Below are positions 27,445 to 36,187 of a stretch of 64,000 bases of DNA, piece by piece (position 1 is the stretch's first letter; each line of letters starts with the position of its first letter). Location: NCBI GenBank assembly GCA_024233835.1, contig JACKPC010000001.1, forward strand, positions 1 through 64,000. Direction: 5' to 3'. The notes below the pieces were generated by a model, which searched no databases, was not told where the DNA came from, and saw only the letters and a program-made list of their open reading frames with translations. This DNA is from Leptospiraceae bacterium (GTDB taxonomy: Bacteria > Spirochaetota > Leptospiria > Leptospirales > Leptospiraceae). A program made the translations under genes and the position numbers.

Positions 27445-27552
27445 ATATACCTAAGAGTTTCTCCTCTCTCCGTATTTGTATTTATCACCGTATTTTAATA
27501 AACTTTGATTGGAATTAAAAATAACTATTTTCTCTAAAAATTCAAAAAAGAC

Positions 27553-28318
27553 TTGAAAAACGGGCATGACATTCCCGAAAATCAAGTTAGAATGTATTTA
27601 CATCGGTTTGCAGAAGAAAAATTAAGGCATTTATTCTCGCTTTTTCCTGTAATTTGCATTCAGGGTGCAAGACAGGTAGGAAAATCAACACTTATTGAAA
27701 ACCTGTTTCCCAAAAAAATTCCGACCATTGTATTTGAACCTACATCGGATGTCTTTGATGCTAGAAAAGATCCGGATTTTTTCCTGCAAAATCATCCTTC
27801 ACCTCTTTTTTTGGATGAAATCCAATATGCACCGGAGTTGCTACCTGCGATTAAGAAAAAAGTAGATAGGGAAAAAAAGGCAGGAATGTACATTCTCAGT
27901 GGTTCTCAAAACTTTAGTGTGCTAAAAAATATTTCTGAATCTCTTGCGGGAAGAGTGATTATTCTGGATCTCTATTCCATGGGTCAAAGAGAACTGGAAG
28001 GACAGGCAAAACGAAAATCATTTTTAAACGATTATCTATTTTCCAAAGATTGGCAAATAAATTTAGTTCCTTCTAATATAGGGGAGACTCTGCAACAAAA
28101 AATTTGGGATGGATCTACTTTTAGAAATAGATGGGAAACTCTTTCCGATTGAAATCAAAGTAAAAGCAAATCCATCCAAAGAGGATGCGAAAAACTTTCC
28201 TTTGTTCCGAAATATTTTTCCCAATGAAAATATCCAAAAAGGCCTGGTAATTTCTTCTACAGAAAATCCAAGGTGGCTTACGGAAGATGTTTTCACTATT
28301 CCCTATTGGATGCTGTAA
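27553..28318 (+). pseudogene. Broken AAA_14/DUF4143 ATPase (internal deletion and frameshift)
   Basis: The first 199 codons (start TTG at 27553 or ATG at 27592) carry an AAA_14 ATPase: Walker A QGARQVGKST, Walker B PLFLDEIQYAPEL and SGSQNFSVL. Intact relatives are about 380-400 aa and end with a DUF4143 nuclease-like domain. Here a C-terminal fragment (MDLLLEIDGKLFPIEIKVKA, with the EIK core) reads in another frame from 28109 to 28318. The middle of the protein is missing, and the join is near 28060-28110. I read this as a decayed mobile-type ATPase gene beside the AAA-ATPase at 28374. Confidence 0.8.
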
Positions 28319-28373
28319 AATCCCCCTTTCTTTTCCGCTTGACGGAACGATCTTTAAACACAAAAATAGCCTT

Positions 28374-30104
28374 ATGAAAATGCTGGATATAGGGAATTCC
28401 AATTTTAAAGACATTATCGAGAAAGATTATTATTATATAGATAAATCCTTACTGATTCAGGAGATTCTCGAAGCTCAAAAACAGGTTCTTTTAATTCCCC
28501 GCCCCCGTCGTTTTGGAAAAACTCTCAATCTTCTCATGCTCAAATATTTTTTTGAAAAAGAACCGGATAACCAGAAGCTTTTTACCCATTTAAAAATCTG
28601 GAACTCTGGAGAAAACATTCTAAAACACCAGGGAAAATATCCGGTAATTTACCTGAGTTTTAAAGATGCGAAAGCTGATAATTGGCACAAAGTTCTGGAG
28701 CATGTAAAATCTGAAATTGCTAAAGCTTATGAGAGACATCAATATTTGTTGGATTCTAATATCATTACGGATATTCAAAAAGAACATTACATTTCTATAT
28801 TAAAATTAACTGCAAATGAAACAATTTATGAAACCAGCCTGAAACAACTGAGTGAATATCTATATCGTTACCACCAGGAGCAGGTAGTGATTCTGGTCGA
28901 TGAATACGACACACCCATCCAGTCGGGATATAATAAGTTTTATGATGATGTGGTTCCCTTTATGCGAAATTTGCTCAGCGGAGCGTTCAAGGACAACCTT
29001 TCTCTTTTCAAAGGAGTAATTACGGGAATCCTTCGTGTTTCGAGAGAAAGTATTTTTAGCGGACTCAATAATCTAAGTGTTTTCTCAATTTTAGATAAGC
29101 GAATGGCAGAACATTTTGGATTCACTGAAGATGAAGTGAAAAAGATTCTTTCAGATTTCAAGGTTTCGACTTCCTATCAACAGGTTAAAGAATGGTATGA
29201 TGGATATATCTTTGGAGACACATCCGATATATATAACCCCTGGTCAATTTTGAATTATGTTGTTGAAAACGAAATTGGTTTCAAACCTTATTGGATAAAC
29301 ACGAGTTCCGACACACTTTTGAAAGAACATATCAAGTCCAAAAATTCAGATGAAGCAAGAGAGTTGATTTTAAAACTCATCAGCGGTGAAACAATAGAGA
29401 AACCGATAGAAGAGAATTTTGTATTTCCCGATTTGAACACGAATAGAGACCTGCTCTGGACTCTTCTAACCTTTAGTGGTTATCTTACGATTCACAAAAA
29501 ACTTAACTTAGGATTATATGAACTTAAAATTCCTAATTATGAAATTAGTTATGTTTTCAAAAATATCATTCTCTATTGGTTTCAATCGGAAGTAAAAATC
29601 TATCGTAATCTTTTAGAAGACACCATGCGTGCCCTTGTCGGGAAAAAACCGGAGCAATTTGCAGAAGGATTTCAGAGAATCATAGGAGATACTTTCAGTT
29701 ATTACGACACGGATAGCACACCCGTGGTTCGATACACCAAACGGGCTACTCAGCAACCTGAGAAGGTGTATCAAGCCTATACACTCGGACTTCTTGCTAT
29801 ATTAAGTGATGATTATATTATTCGTTCGAACCGGGAAAGCGGAAGCGGACGGTATGATATTCTTCTAATACCGCAGGATAAGAAGAAAAACGGAGTGGTT
29901 ATGGAACTCAAAAGCATTCCCAAAAAGAAGAGTCGTGAAACCAAGAAGAATTTTTCGGAAAGAGTAGACAAGGAAATCAATGAGGCTTTACAACAGATAG
30001 AAGAGAAGAAATATTATAGTGAGCTAATAGAGCACAGGACAGCAGGAATCATCAAAGTTTCTGCTGTGTTTGCAGGCAAAGAAGTCTTTGTGAAGATGGT
30101 GTAA
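28374..30104 (+). CDS. AAA-ATPase-like protein with C-terminal PD-(D/E)XK nuclease-like domain
   Basis: 576 aa from the ATG at 28374, where the family start MLDIGNSNFKDII begins; the longer frame to 28287 reads through the previous pseudogene. Walker A is IPRPRRFGKTLNLL (about 35-47) and Walker B VVILVDEYDTPI. The central FSGLNNLSVFSILD matches the AAA-ATPase_like/DUF1703 family. The C-terminus has RYDILLIPQDKK and VMELKS, the Asp and ExK of a PD-(D/E)XK fold. The family occurs in many copies in genomes and is suspected to be mobile or in conflict systems. Biological role unproven. Confidence 0.8.
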   Translation: MKMLDIGNSNFKDIIEKDYYYIDKSLLIQEILEAQKQVLLIPRPRRFGKTLNLLMLKYFFEKEPDNQKLFTHLKIWNSGENILKHQGKYPVIYLSFKDAKADNWHKVLEHVKSEIAKAYERHQYLLDSNIITDIQKEHYISILKLTANETIYETSLKQLSEYLYRYHQEQVVILVDEYDTPIQSGYNKFYDDVVPFMRNLLSGAFKDNLSLFKGVITGILRVSRESIFSGLNNLSVFSILDKRMAEHFGFTEDEVKKILSDFKVSTSYQQVKEWYDGYIFGDTSDIYNPWSILNYVVENEIGFKPYWINTSSDTLLKEHIKSKNSDEARELILKLISGETIEKPIEENFVFPDLNTNRDLLWTLLTFSGYLTIHKKLNLGLYELKIPNYEISYVFKNIILYWFQSEVKIYRNLLEDTMRALVGKKPEQFAEGFQRIIGDTFSYYDTDSTPVVRYTKRATQQPEKVYQAYTLGLLAILSDDYIIRSNRESGSGRYDILLIPQDKKKNGVVMELKSIPKKKSRETKKNFSERVDKEINEALQQIEEKKYYSELIEHRTAGIIKVSAVFAGKEVFVKMV

Positions 30105-30476
30105 TCTAACATGAAACTCTCCCTCATCACTAAATTATTCAAAGAGGATTTTAAGAGATTCACTCGCTTGCTTCGATTTTACCGAGGATGAGATTTTAGA
30201 TAATGTAACGTAGTTGAAAAAAGAAGGGAGAAACAATGTTAAAACATTCACCTTTCTCCCTCTATTACGTTCTCAAAGAAAACCTGAATTCGAAAATGGG
30301 AAATCCGGAGTCTTTGAAAAAAAGAAAATAAATAATCTACAGACAAGTTTCTAAAGCAGTTCTTTTTTTATCAAATCTTTTTCCGATTTACAGGAAAATC
30401 TTTACCTGATAAATTGCTCTTATTCCCACTCAGGAGCTTCAATAAGTTCTCAGGGTTTTGAATATAGCTTTCAACT
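30105..30476. other. Gene-free interval with a long imperfect palindrome
   Basis: No convincing gene. At 30207-30271 three nested pairs lie around one axis: AACGTA/TACGTT, GGGAGAAA/TTTCTCCC and AATGTT/AACATT with a 2-nt loop. Together they form a long imperfect hairpin. There is no T-run after it. It may be a remnant of a small inverted-repeat element or a structured RNA. The rest is AT-rich and featureless. Confidence 0.5.
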
Positions 30477-31007
30477 ATGGACCGAGTAGAACTACAAATA
30501 GGAGATCTCCACTGGTTAGACCCGGCAAGCGAAGAGGAGGATCTTTGCCTGCACGGCTCTTTTTATGTGAAAATTGGAGAGGAAGTCGTAAGCGACGGAA
30601 CCGATCCTACCTGGACTATCAGTGCTTCCGTTTTATTCCTGTTTCGAACCCTGGAAAATGGCCATACTCCGGAAAAACCGGTTTCTGAAAATTTAATTCC
30701 TTGCTGCGGCTTTTCTATGTACAAACAGGAGGAATCTGAAGACTGCCTTGTCATAGAGTGTCCGAATGGAATCAACTGGACGGTCGAAAAAAAAAAGAAC
30801 TCTTTTCTGCTAATAACAGAGAATCAAATCAGCGAGGAAGTATCATTCCGTAAGTGGAGAGATTCTATTCTAAGATTGGCCGAGGAAATTGAAGAAATAT
30901 ATCGTATTTCAAAATCAAAAAGAATCCTGGAAGAAGAAAAAGAAGGCTATGACACTTTTTGGGTGGAGTGGAATCGCCGGAAACAAGCAGCCACCAGTAT
31001 TGGATAA
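30477..31007 (+). CDS. Hypothetical protein, no family recognised
   Basis: 176 aa, acidic, with no signal peptide or membrane helix. The N-terminal two-thirds looks beta-rich (VELQIGDLHWLDP, HGSFYVKIGEEVV). The C-terminal third is helical and charged (RKWRDSILRLAEEIEEIYR). This pattern resembles small immunity-type or DUF proteins but I cannot assign one. It stands alone between the accessory AAA-ATPase and cspA. Confidence 0.6.
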   Translation: MDRVELQIGDLHWLDPASEEEDLCLHGSFYVKIGEEVVSDGTDPTWTISASVLFLFRTLENGHTPEKPVSENLIPCCGFSMYKQEESEDCLVIECPNGINWTVEKKKNSFLLITENQISEEVSFRKWRDSILRLAEEIEEIYRISKSKRILEEEKEGYDTFWVEWNRRKQAATSIG

Positions 31008-31045
31008 TTTTTTTTATATAAAAACTTAAAAAATCCTTTCTTCTG

Positions 31046-31074
31046 TTGACAAATGTTCTTAAATAAAATATCGT
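31046..31074 (+). promoter_or_regulatory. Promoter of cspA
   Basis: TTGACA (31046-31051), a 17-nt spacer and TATCGT (31069-31074). Transcription from about 31081 gives a roughly 160-nt leader before the cspA ATG. Such long leaders let cspA mRNAs refold and be translated in the cold. Spacing and -35 are good; the -10 is imperfect. Confidence 0.6.
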
Positions 31075-31241
31075 GTTTTATATTAGATGCGATGGTTTAT
31101 GCATCACTGGTATAGTCTTAAAAATCCTTACTTCCGCTTTTCTTTCCTTTTTTTTAAATCAGGCAAAAAACGGCTTATTGGTAACTCTGCTATATCCCCA
31201 GGTCATAAACAGGTTGAATCAATTTTTTTTAGGAGTATAAT

Positions 31242-31445
31242 ATGCAACAGGGCATAGTTAAATGGTTTAATGAGAGTAAAGGTTATGGTTTTATCCAAAA
31301 AGAAAATGGTGGCGATATTTTCGTACATCATTCCGGTATCCTCAGCGATGGTTTCCGTACTCTAAGAGAAGGTGCTCAAGTAGAATTCAATATTGAAGAC
31401 ACTCAAAAAGGGCCTCGTGCCGTTTCTGTTAGAACTATAGGCTAA
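31242..31445 (+). CDS. cspA: Cold-shock protein, CspA family
   Basis: 67 aa, the standard size. RNP1 is KGYGFIQ and RNP2 is DIFVHHS, with the start MQQGIVKWFNESKGYGF typical of the family. It is a single-stranded nucleic-acid-binding beta-barrel acting as RNA chaperone. A long untranslated leader precedes it and a strong terminator follows, so it is monocistronic. Confidence 0.97.
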   Translation: MQQGIVKWFNESKGYGFIQKENGGDIFVHHSGILSDGFRTLREGAQVEFNIEDTQKGPRAVSVRTIG

Positions 31446-31462
31446 TCGTCTAATAAGCCTTA

Positions 31463-31495
31463 AGCTCCCTTTTAATACCAGAGAGGGAGCTTTTT
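31463..31495 (+). terminator. Rho-independent terminator of cspA
   Basis: AGCTCCCT pairs with AGGGAGCT (8 bp, 13-nt loop), followed by TTTTC. It sits 17 nt after the cspA stop and just before the convergent hydrolase gene. Confidence 0.9.
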
Positions 31496-31503
31496 CTCAT
31501 TTT

Positions 31504-32313
31504 TCACCATACATCTCTAAGTTTTCGAAGAGCTAAGAAAAGACCCTTCGCTTCATCTGTTTTAATTCCACGAAAAGCTTTTTCAAGGTTGAACTTCATG
31601 AAATCAGAAGGTCTGTCACAACGCAGGAAGGTATTAATTTTCCTTTCCATTTCCATATTCAACTGTAAGAACTCAAAATCTTTCTTTAGAGCTTTTATTT
31701 CATTCTGAAGCTGTAGAACTGTTTCATTATCCGGTTCTATAAATAAAGAAAAAGCAAGATTATTCTCCAGGTAATCGTGTCCCGGATACAGTACAACTTC
31801 ATTTTGCAATTTGTAGAAATGCTTATATACCGTTTCAAAAAGTACCTCCGGTTTTCCTCCATTCCTACAGTTTCCCACACCTGCATTAAATAAAGTATCT
31901 CCCGAGAAGAGTCCCTTAGCTACACCCTTTTCTTTATACAACAGACAGAGATGAGAAAATGTGTGACCGGGTGTATCCAGAACTTCCAGAGCCTTATCCT
32001 TATCTCCTAAGTTCAGGCTATCACCCGCCTTGAGGCCGGTGGTAAAACCCGGAACCTTATCCTTTGCATTGGGATGGGCCAGAACTTCCACGCCCTTATA
32101 TAAGAATAATAAATCTTCGTTTCCGCAGACATGATCCTGGTGTTCATGGGTGTTTATAATAAACTTTAAGTGTAAGTTTCTTGCCTCTAAGTTTTTCCGG
32201 ATTTGATCTGCATAAAAGGGATCTATACAAATTGCTTCTCGACTTTGTTCTTCAAAAAGGATATAAGAGAAATTTCTCAAATTGCTATGGGTATAAATCT
32301 GTAATATTTGCAT
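31504..32313 (-). CDS. Metallo-beta-lactamase-fold hydrolase, glyoxalase II-like
   Basis: 269 aa from the ATG at 32313; an in-frame TTG 39 nt upstream is less likely. The zinc motif is INTHEHQDHVCG (HxHxDH). Later zinc ligands are in DTPGHTFSHLC, FSGDTLFNAG and YPGHDY. This matches hydroxyacylglutathione hydrolases, which release glutathione and lactate from S-lactoylglutathione. The C-terminal helical domain (after ENNLAFSLFIEPDN) resembles the glyoxalase II substrate domain. Other thioesterases or persulfide dioxygenases share the fold. Confidence 0.8.
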   Translation of the reverse strand: MQILQIYTHSNLRNFSYILFEEQSREAICIDPFYADQIRKNLEARNLHLKFIINTHEHQDHVCGNEDLLFLYKGVEVLAHPNAKDKVPGFTTGLKAGDSLNLGDKDKALEVLDTPGHTFSHLCLLYKEKGVAKGLFSGDTLFNAGVGNCRNGGKPEVLFETVYKHFYKLQNEVVLYPGHDYLENNLAFSLFIEPDNETVLQLQNEIKALKKDFEFLQLNMEMERKINTFLRCDRPSDFMKFNLEKAFRGIKTDEAKGLFLALRKLRDVW

Positions 32314-32404
32314 TTTCCTCTGTATTGAATCTATTCGAAAACTTTCCGGCAAGAAGAAAAAACAGTTTTCTTTTTTTTATAGAATATTTATACTAAATGC
32401 CGGT

Positions 32405-34975
32405 ATGGAAGAAGAAAAAGACGATAAACCCTCACAACTCGTTAAGATATTACGTAAAATGCCCTATCTCGAAGCCCGTTGGATTCTTGCAGATATGGAT
32501 AAGGATCTTCAATTTGATAGGCATGTTCTTTCTTCAATTGCAAATGGTTTATTTGAACTGAGAACTTTCTTTAAGGATTTCACAGAGTCTACCATGCAGG
32601 AAATTCTACCTTCAGTTCCTGATTCGAGCCTTGCCTATATCATCAAGACAGAAGCCCGCTATCAAACGGACGTAAAACGTGTCCTGGGAAAAGACAGGTA
32701 TTTCCGAATCGAAAAAACCGAAGCGGATGATGAAGAAATCGCTAAAAATAATATTATCTCTGCCATACATACTGCTTTATCAGAAAAACGACTTTCTTAC
32801 CATTCTATACTTTTGCTCCTGAAAGTAGGTCCCTGTACTAAAAAAGTTTTTTTAAACCGAGAACCGATTCATTTACAGATGCGGGTTCTGAACCAGATGT
32901 ATAAGCCGGGAGACATGCTCGATGTTCTGATTTATTCTCCGGATCTGGCGGGACAGAAAGCCCAGATTTTCACTCTAAAATCCGACTCAGGGAAAGAAGA
33001 TAAACGCATAATGTTTCGCTTTGATAAGTCAGGTTTTTATTTTAAGCAAATCCACTCAGGAATTGATCCGATCGGTTTTATCGGTTTATCGGTTCCGTCC
33101 CGTGGAGATGCTTTACTACCTCTTCTTGCTGTTTCCGATACCCAGGCTTTATTTACTCCCATACTTGAATCTTATACCTATAAAAATAAAATATATCATA
33201 TAAAACTTAATTTACACTTTCGCGATGGAGGAAATCTGAAACGGGAAAGTAAAATACGATATATTATATATTGTTTATACTGTGGTTTTCCGCTTTTTAT
33301 TTCCAATGCAGATAATACTCCTGAAGGAATCGAAATCAAATTTCCTTTGCCGGAAACCGAACCCGAACATAAGGGGGATTATTATTTGCATATTTTTTAT
33401 GGCGAACACCACTCCGGTGTTACTCTCCCCGCCCTGCATAACCGTTATGTGCCACCTAATCCAATTCAAGGAGAAAAAGAAGTTCCCTACAGTGGTTCTT
33501 ATCTTCTTCATAGAACCGATGATTTGTTTGAAGCCAAAAGGGTGAATAAATTACTTTTTTCCGGAACCAGTTTCTTTGAACGAAAGGCTCCTGTTACAAA
33601 TTGGCCGGAATCTCCTCTGGCAATTTCTATCCGTAAAAAAGAAATATTCGCATTTTCTTATCTTCCGAATATTTCTGAGTATAAAGTAAAAAGAAAAAAA
33701 GCCCTGCCTGAGAAAAAGGAAGGGGAAGAGAAAGTGATATATTCTTTATATGAACCTCACCACGGGGGTTTCCGTCGTTCAGAGGTTCCTTCTGCAAGCA
33801 TATTTCATAAAGTTCCTACTACATATAAACGAATTTCTTTTGTACCGGAAGGTTCTCAAACTTCCGGTAAACCTGTAAATGTGAAAACCCTGGTGGGTGA
33901 AATTTTTATTCATTATGTATTACCTTTTCCCTATTACCACCCTGCCTGGCTTGTTCTGCAACAATTAGGAAGTATTCTTTTTAAACTGGAACCTGAAGGA
34001 AAAGTAAATAACCTGAGCGATATGATTCTTAGTTGTAAAAACGAAGATGGAAAATATGGTTTATTTGGCGGGGAAGGTGCCAGTTGGAAAATCAGTCTGG
34101 ATCTATATGATGCCTTAAATCTATATTTTAGTTTTCCTATTGTTAAACCCGATCAGAAACTATTAGAACTCTATAAACAACTGGAAGTAAATCTAAAGAA
34201 GAAACTCAGCTTCCTTTTTGAACCCAAATATAATCTGAGAGACGTATACAAGATTCTTGCCTATAAAGAAGGGAATATGCTGATCCGGGAAGGTTGTCCT
34301 TATCAGCTTCCTACTCTTTGTTTTCACCTTCTTACCAAAATTTCAGATAAAGATGAATTATCCCTTTATCGTAAAACCAAGAAATATCAGAAACCCATAA
34401 CCGAGGCAGCTTCTCGTTCGATTTTTAAGAAACTGGGGGTTGTAGAAGAAAAATTTGAAACCGTTTATGAGCCTATTTTAGAAAAGTTGGAGAAACCGGT
34501 TCAGACTCTTTCTGAATTCAGTCATTTCTATTTGTTACCCGATTTCTATCCGGCTATAGAAAGACTCACAGCGTTTTTATCTTTTTTGAAAAACTTTGGA
34601 AACAAAAAATTACAGGGCCAAATCATTGAAGAAAATCTGGAACCTTCACTACCCGTTCAGGGGAAATATCCGGAAAACTCTTTTTTTATATCGAAAAAAC
34701 TTTTCAATAAGGGAGAGAGAGGACAAATTCAGTGGGAAAAAAACCTCAGAGGTTCTTACCGTATTCTATTTCCTTCTTTTATAGAACTTTTTGAAGATAG
34801 TGAATACATCCGTAAAGGTTCCGGGATTTATATCAAACCTGCCCTTTTCAGTCGACCGACTATTTCTTTTCGTTGTAAAGAAAAGGGAGAGGGAGCGATT
34901 TTTATATTAGTAGAAAACGATAAATCAGAGGATGGTTTTTATCTCTGGGAGTTAGATACGATATCGGTAGTTTAA
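32405..34975 (+). CDS. Large hypothetical protein (856 aa), no recognised family
   Basis: No signal peptide or membrane segment is visible, so it is probably cytoplasmic. Residues 1-140 are helical and charged (KILRKMPYLEARWILADMD). From about 150 the protein looks beta-rich, with stretches such as KPGDMLDVLIYSPDLAG and DSGKEDKRIMFRFDKSGFYF that suggest Ig- or macroglobulin-like sandwiches. From about 560 it becomes helical again and it ends in a beta-rich tail. The start 5 bases after CCGGT has no strong ribosome site. It sits alone between convergent and divergent neighbours. I assign no function. Confidence 0.65.
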   Translation: MEEEKDDKPSQLVKILRKMPYLEARWILADMDKDLQFDRHVLSSIANGLFELRTFFKDFTESTMQEILPSVPDSSLAYIIKTEARYQTDVKRVLGKDRYFRIEKTEADDEEIAKNNIISAIHTALSEKRLSYHSILLLLKVGPCTKKVFLNREPIHLQMRVLNQMYKPGDMLDVLIYSPDLAGQKAQIFTLKSDSGKEDKRIMFRFDKSGFYFKQIHSGIDPIGFIGLSVPSRGDALLPLLAVSDTQALFTPILESYTYKNKIYHIKLNLHFRDGGNLKRESKIRYIIYCLYCGFPLFISNADNTPEGIEIKFPLPETEPEHKGDYYLHIFYGEHHSGVTLPALHNRYVPPNPIQGEKEVPYSGSYLLHRTDDLFEAKRVNKLLFSGTSFFERKAPVTNWPESPLAISIRKKEIFAFSYLPNISEYKVKRKKALPEKKEGEEKVIYSLYEPHHGGFRRSEVPSASIFHKVPTTYKRISFVPEGSQTSGKPVNVKTLVGEIFIHYVLPFPYYHPAWLVLQQLGSILFKLEPEGKVNNLSDMILSCKNEDGKYGLFGGEGASWKISLDLYDALNLYFSFPIVKPDQKLLELYKQLEVNLKKKLSFLFEPKYNLRDVYKILAYKEGNMLIREGCPYQLPTLCFHLLTKISDKDELSLYRKTKKYQKPITEAASRSIFKKLGVVEEKFETVYEPILEKLEKPVQTLSEFSHFYLLPDFYPAIERLTAFLSFLKNFGNKKLQGQIIEENLEPSLPVQGKYPENSFFISKKLFNKGERGQIQWEKNLRGSYRILFPSFIELFEDSEYIRKGSGIYIKPALFSRPTISFRCKEKGEGAIFILVENDKSEDGFYLWELDTISVV

Positions 34976-34989
34976 TTGTACTGCGGATT

Positions 34990-35017
34990 AAAGACAGTGG
35001 AGTAATCCACTGTCTTT
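34990..35017. terminator. Bidirectional terminator between convergent genes
   Basis: A perfect 12-bp inverted repeat, AAAGACAGTGGA with TCCACTGTCTTT, and loop GTAA lies 15 nt after one stop and 9 nt before the other. The A/T-rich ends supply a short U-tract in both directions. Confidence 0.8.
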
Positions 35018-35025
35018 ATGATGGT

Positions 35026-36057
35026 TTACTGAACTTTTTGTTTGGGAACAAAACTTTTTGCACCGGTCTTTCTTACTTCTTTTTGAAAGTTAAGTGCATC
35101 TTTACGATTTGCAAAATCCCCTATTTGAACACAGAGACCTTCTTTTCTTTTGTAGATAAAAAGTTTTTTGCCCAATCGTTTTTCTAAAGATTTGAAACGG
35201 AGAGCATTCTGTTCTTCTTTAAAAATTCCTAATTGAACTGTATAGCCTGAAGGTTTTTCATTCGATATAGCTTTGGGTTCTTCTTTTTTAGGCTCTTCTT
35301 TTTTTACCGATTCTTTTTTAGGTTCTTCTTTGGTAGCTGGTTCTTCTTTTGTAGATGGCTGTTCTTTCGTTTCGGAAGTTGCTTTTTTTGTGGATTTCTC
35401 TTCTCCACCGGCATCTTCCAGAATATCATCATCTTCATCATCCAGATCGTCTTTCAGGAAGTCATCTAATTCATCTTCAGAACCAATTTCGCTATCTCCA
35501 CCTTTCACCATTTTGATTCCAACGCGGGTAACTCCATTTTCTTTGAATGCCAATTCTTCTGCGGCTTTTTCAGAAACATCAATTACTCTTCCTTCAGCAA
35601 AAGGTCCGCGATCTATAATTTTAACAGTAGTTTCTTTTTTATTTTCAAGATTGGTTACTTTTACCAAGGAACCAAAAGGAAGGGTTCTGTGTGCTGCTGT
35701 CAGCTTCTGGTTATCATAGGTTTCACCACTGGCGGTTAATTTCCCCTGGAATTGCTTTCCGTACCAGGAAGAAAGTCCTATTTCATCGTAATTTTTTTCA
35801 GTTGTATTGATTTCTTCTACTTTAGCTGCTTCTTTTCCGCTATTATTTGTCGGTACAGATGCTTCCTCAGTCTTTTTTTCTTCCGGAGTACTTGTAGTAG
35901 TGGATTTGGTTTCGTCTTTAACAGGTTCTGCCGGTGCTGTTTCTCTATTTGTAACCTGCTCGGTTTCTTTTTCGGGCAAGCTCTGGGTTTGATTGGCCCT
36001 TGTGGTACTACAGGAAATTATTGCGATGATTCCGAATAGTCCTAAAAAATGTCTCAT
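35026..36057 (-). CDS. rlpA: RlpA-like septal-ring lipoprotein (DPBB + SPOR)
   Basis: 343 aa. The signal peptide ends IAIISCSTT, with the lipid-modified Cys near 16. A Thr/Glu-rich linker leads to a double-psi beta-barrel (about 90-180): GLSSWYGKQFQGKLTASGETYD and VKIIDRGPFAEGRVIDVS. This is the RlpA transglycosylase core, with the conserved Asp and His region (TAAHRTLPFG). An acidic and then Lys/Glu repeat-rich linker (about 190-265, with EEPKKE-like repeats) joins a C-terminal SPOR domain (SGYTVQLGIFKEEQNALRF) that binds denuded glycans at division sites. Confidence 0.92.
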   Translation of the reverse strand: MRHFLGLFGIIAIISCSTTRANQTQSLPEKETEQVTNRETAPAEPVKDETKSTTTSTPEEKKTEEASVPTNNSGKEAAKVEEINTTEKNYDEIGLSSWYGKQFQGKLTASGETYDNQKLTAAHRTLPFGSLVKVTNLENKKETTVKIIDRGPFAEGRVIDVSEKAAEELAFKENGVTRVGIKMVKGGDSEIGSEDELDDFLKDDLDDEDDDILEDAGGEEKSTKKATSETKEQPSTKEEPATKEEPKKESVKKEEPKKEEPKAISNEKPSGYTVQLGIFKEEQNALRFKSLEKRLGKKLFIYKRKEGLCVQIGDFANRKDALNFQKEVRKTGAKSFVPKQKVQ

Positions 36058-36187
36058 TTTAACCTACCTTCTTCTGGGTTATATTACCAATATTCGGCTG
36101 AAATCTACTGATACAATTTTAATTTTTTTATTGCCTCCCGCAAGGAAAAGAAAAATAAACCTGCACCAAAAATAACTCTATTTTTAT

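Noticed and set aside
35273..35719. 148-aa Ser/Phe-rich plus-strand frame
   Set aside because: It is the antisense of the rlpA linker, whose repeated acidic/Lys codons create an open frame. No start signal supports it.
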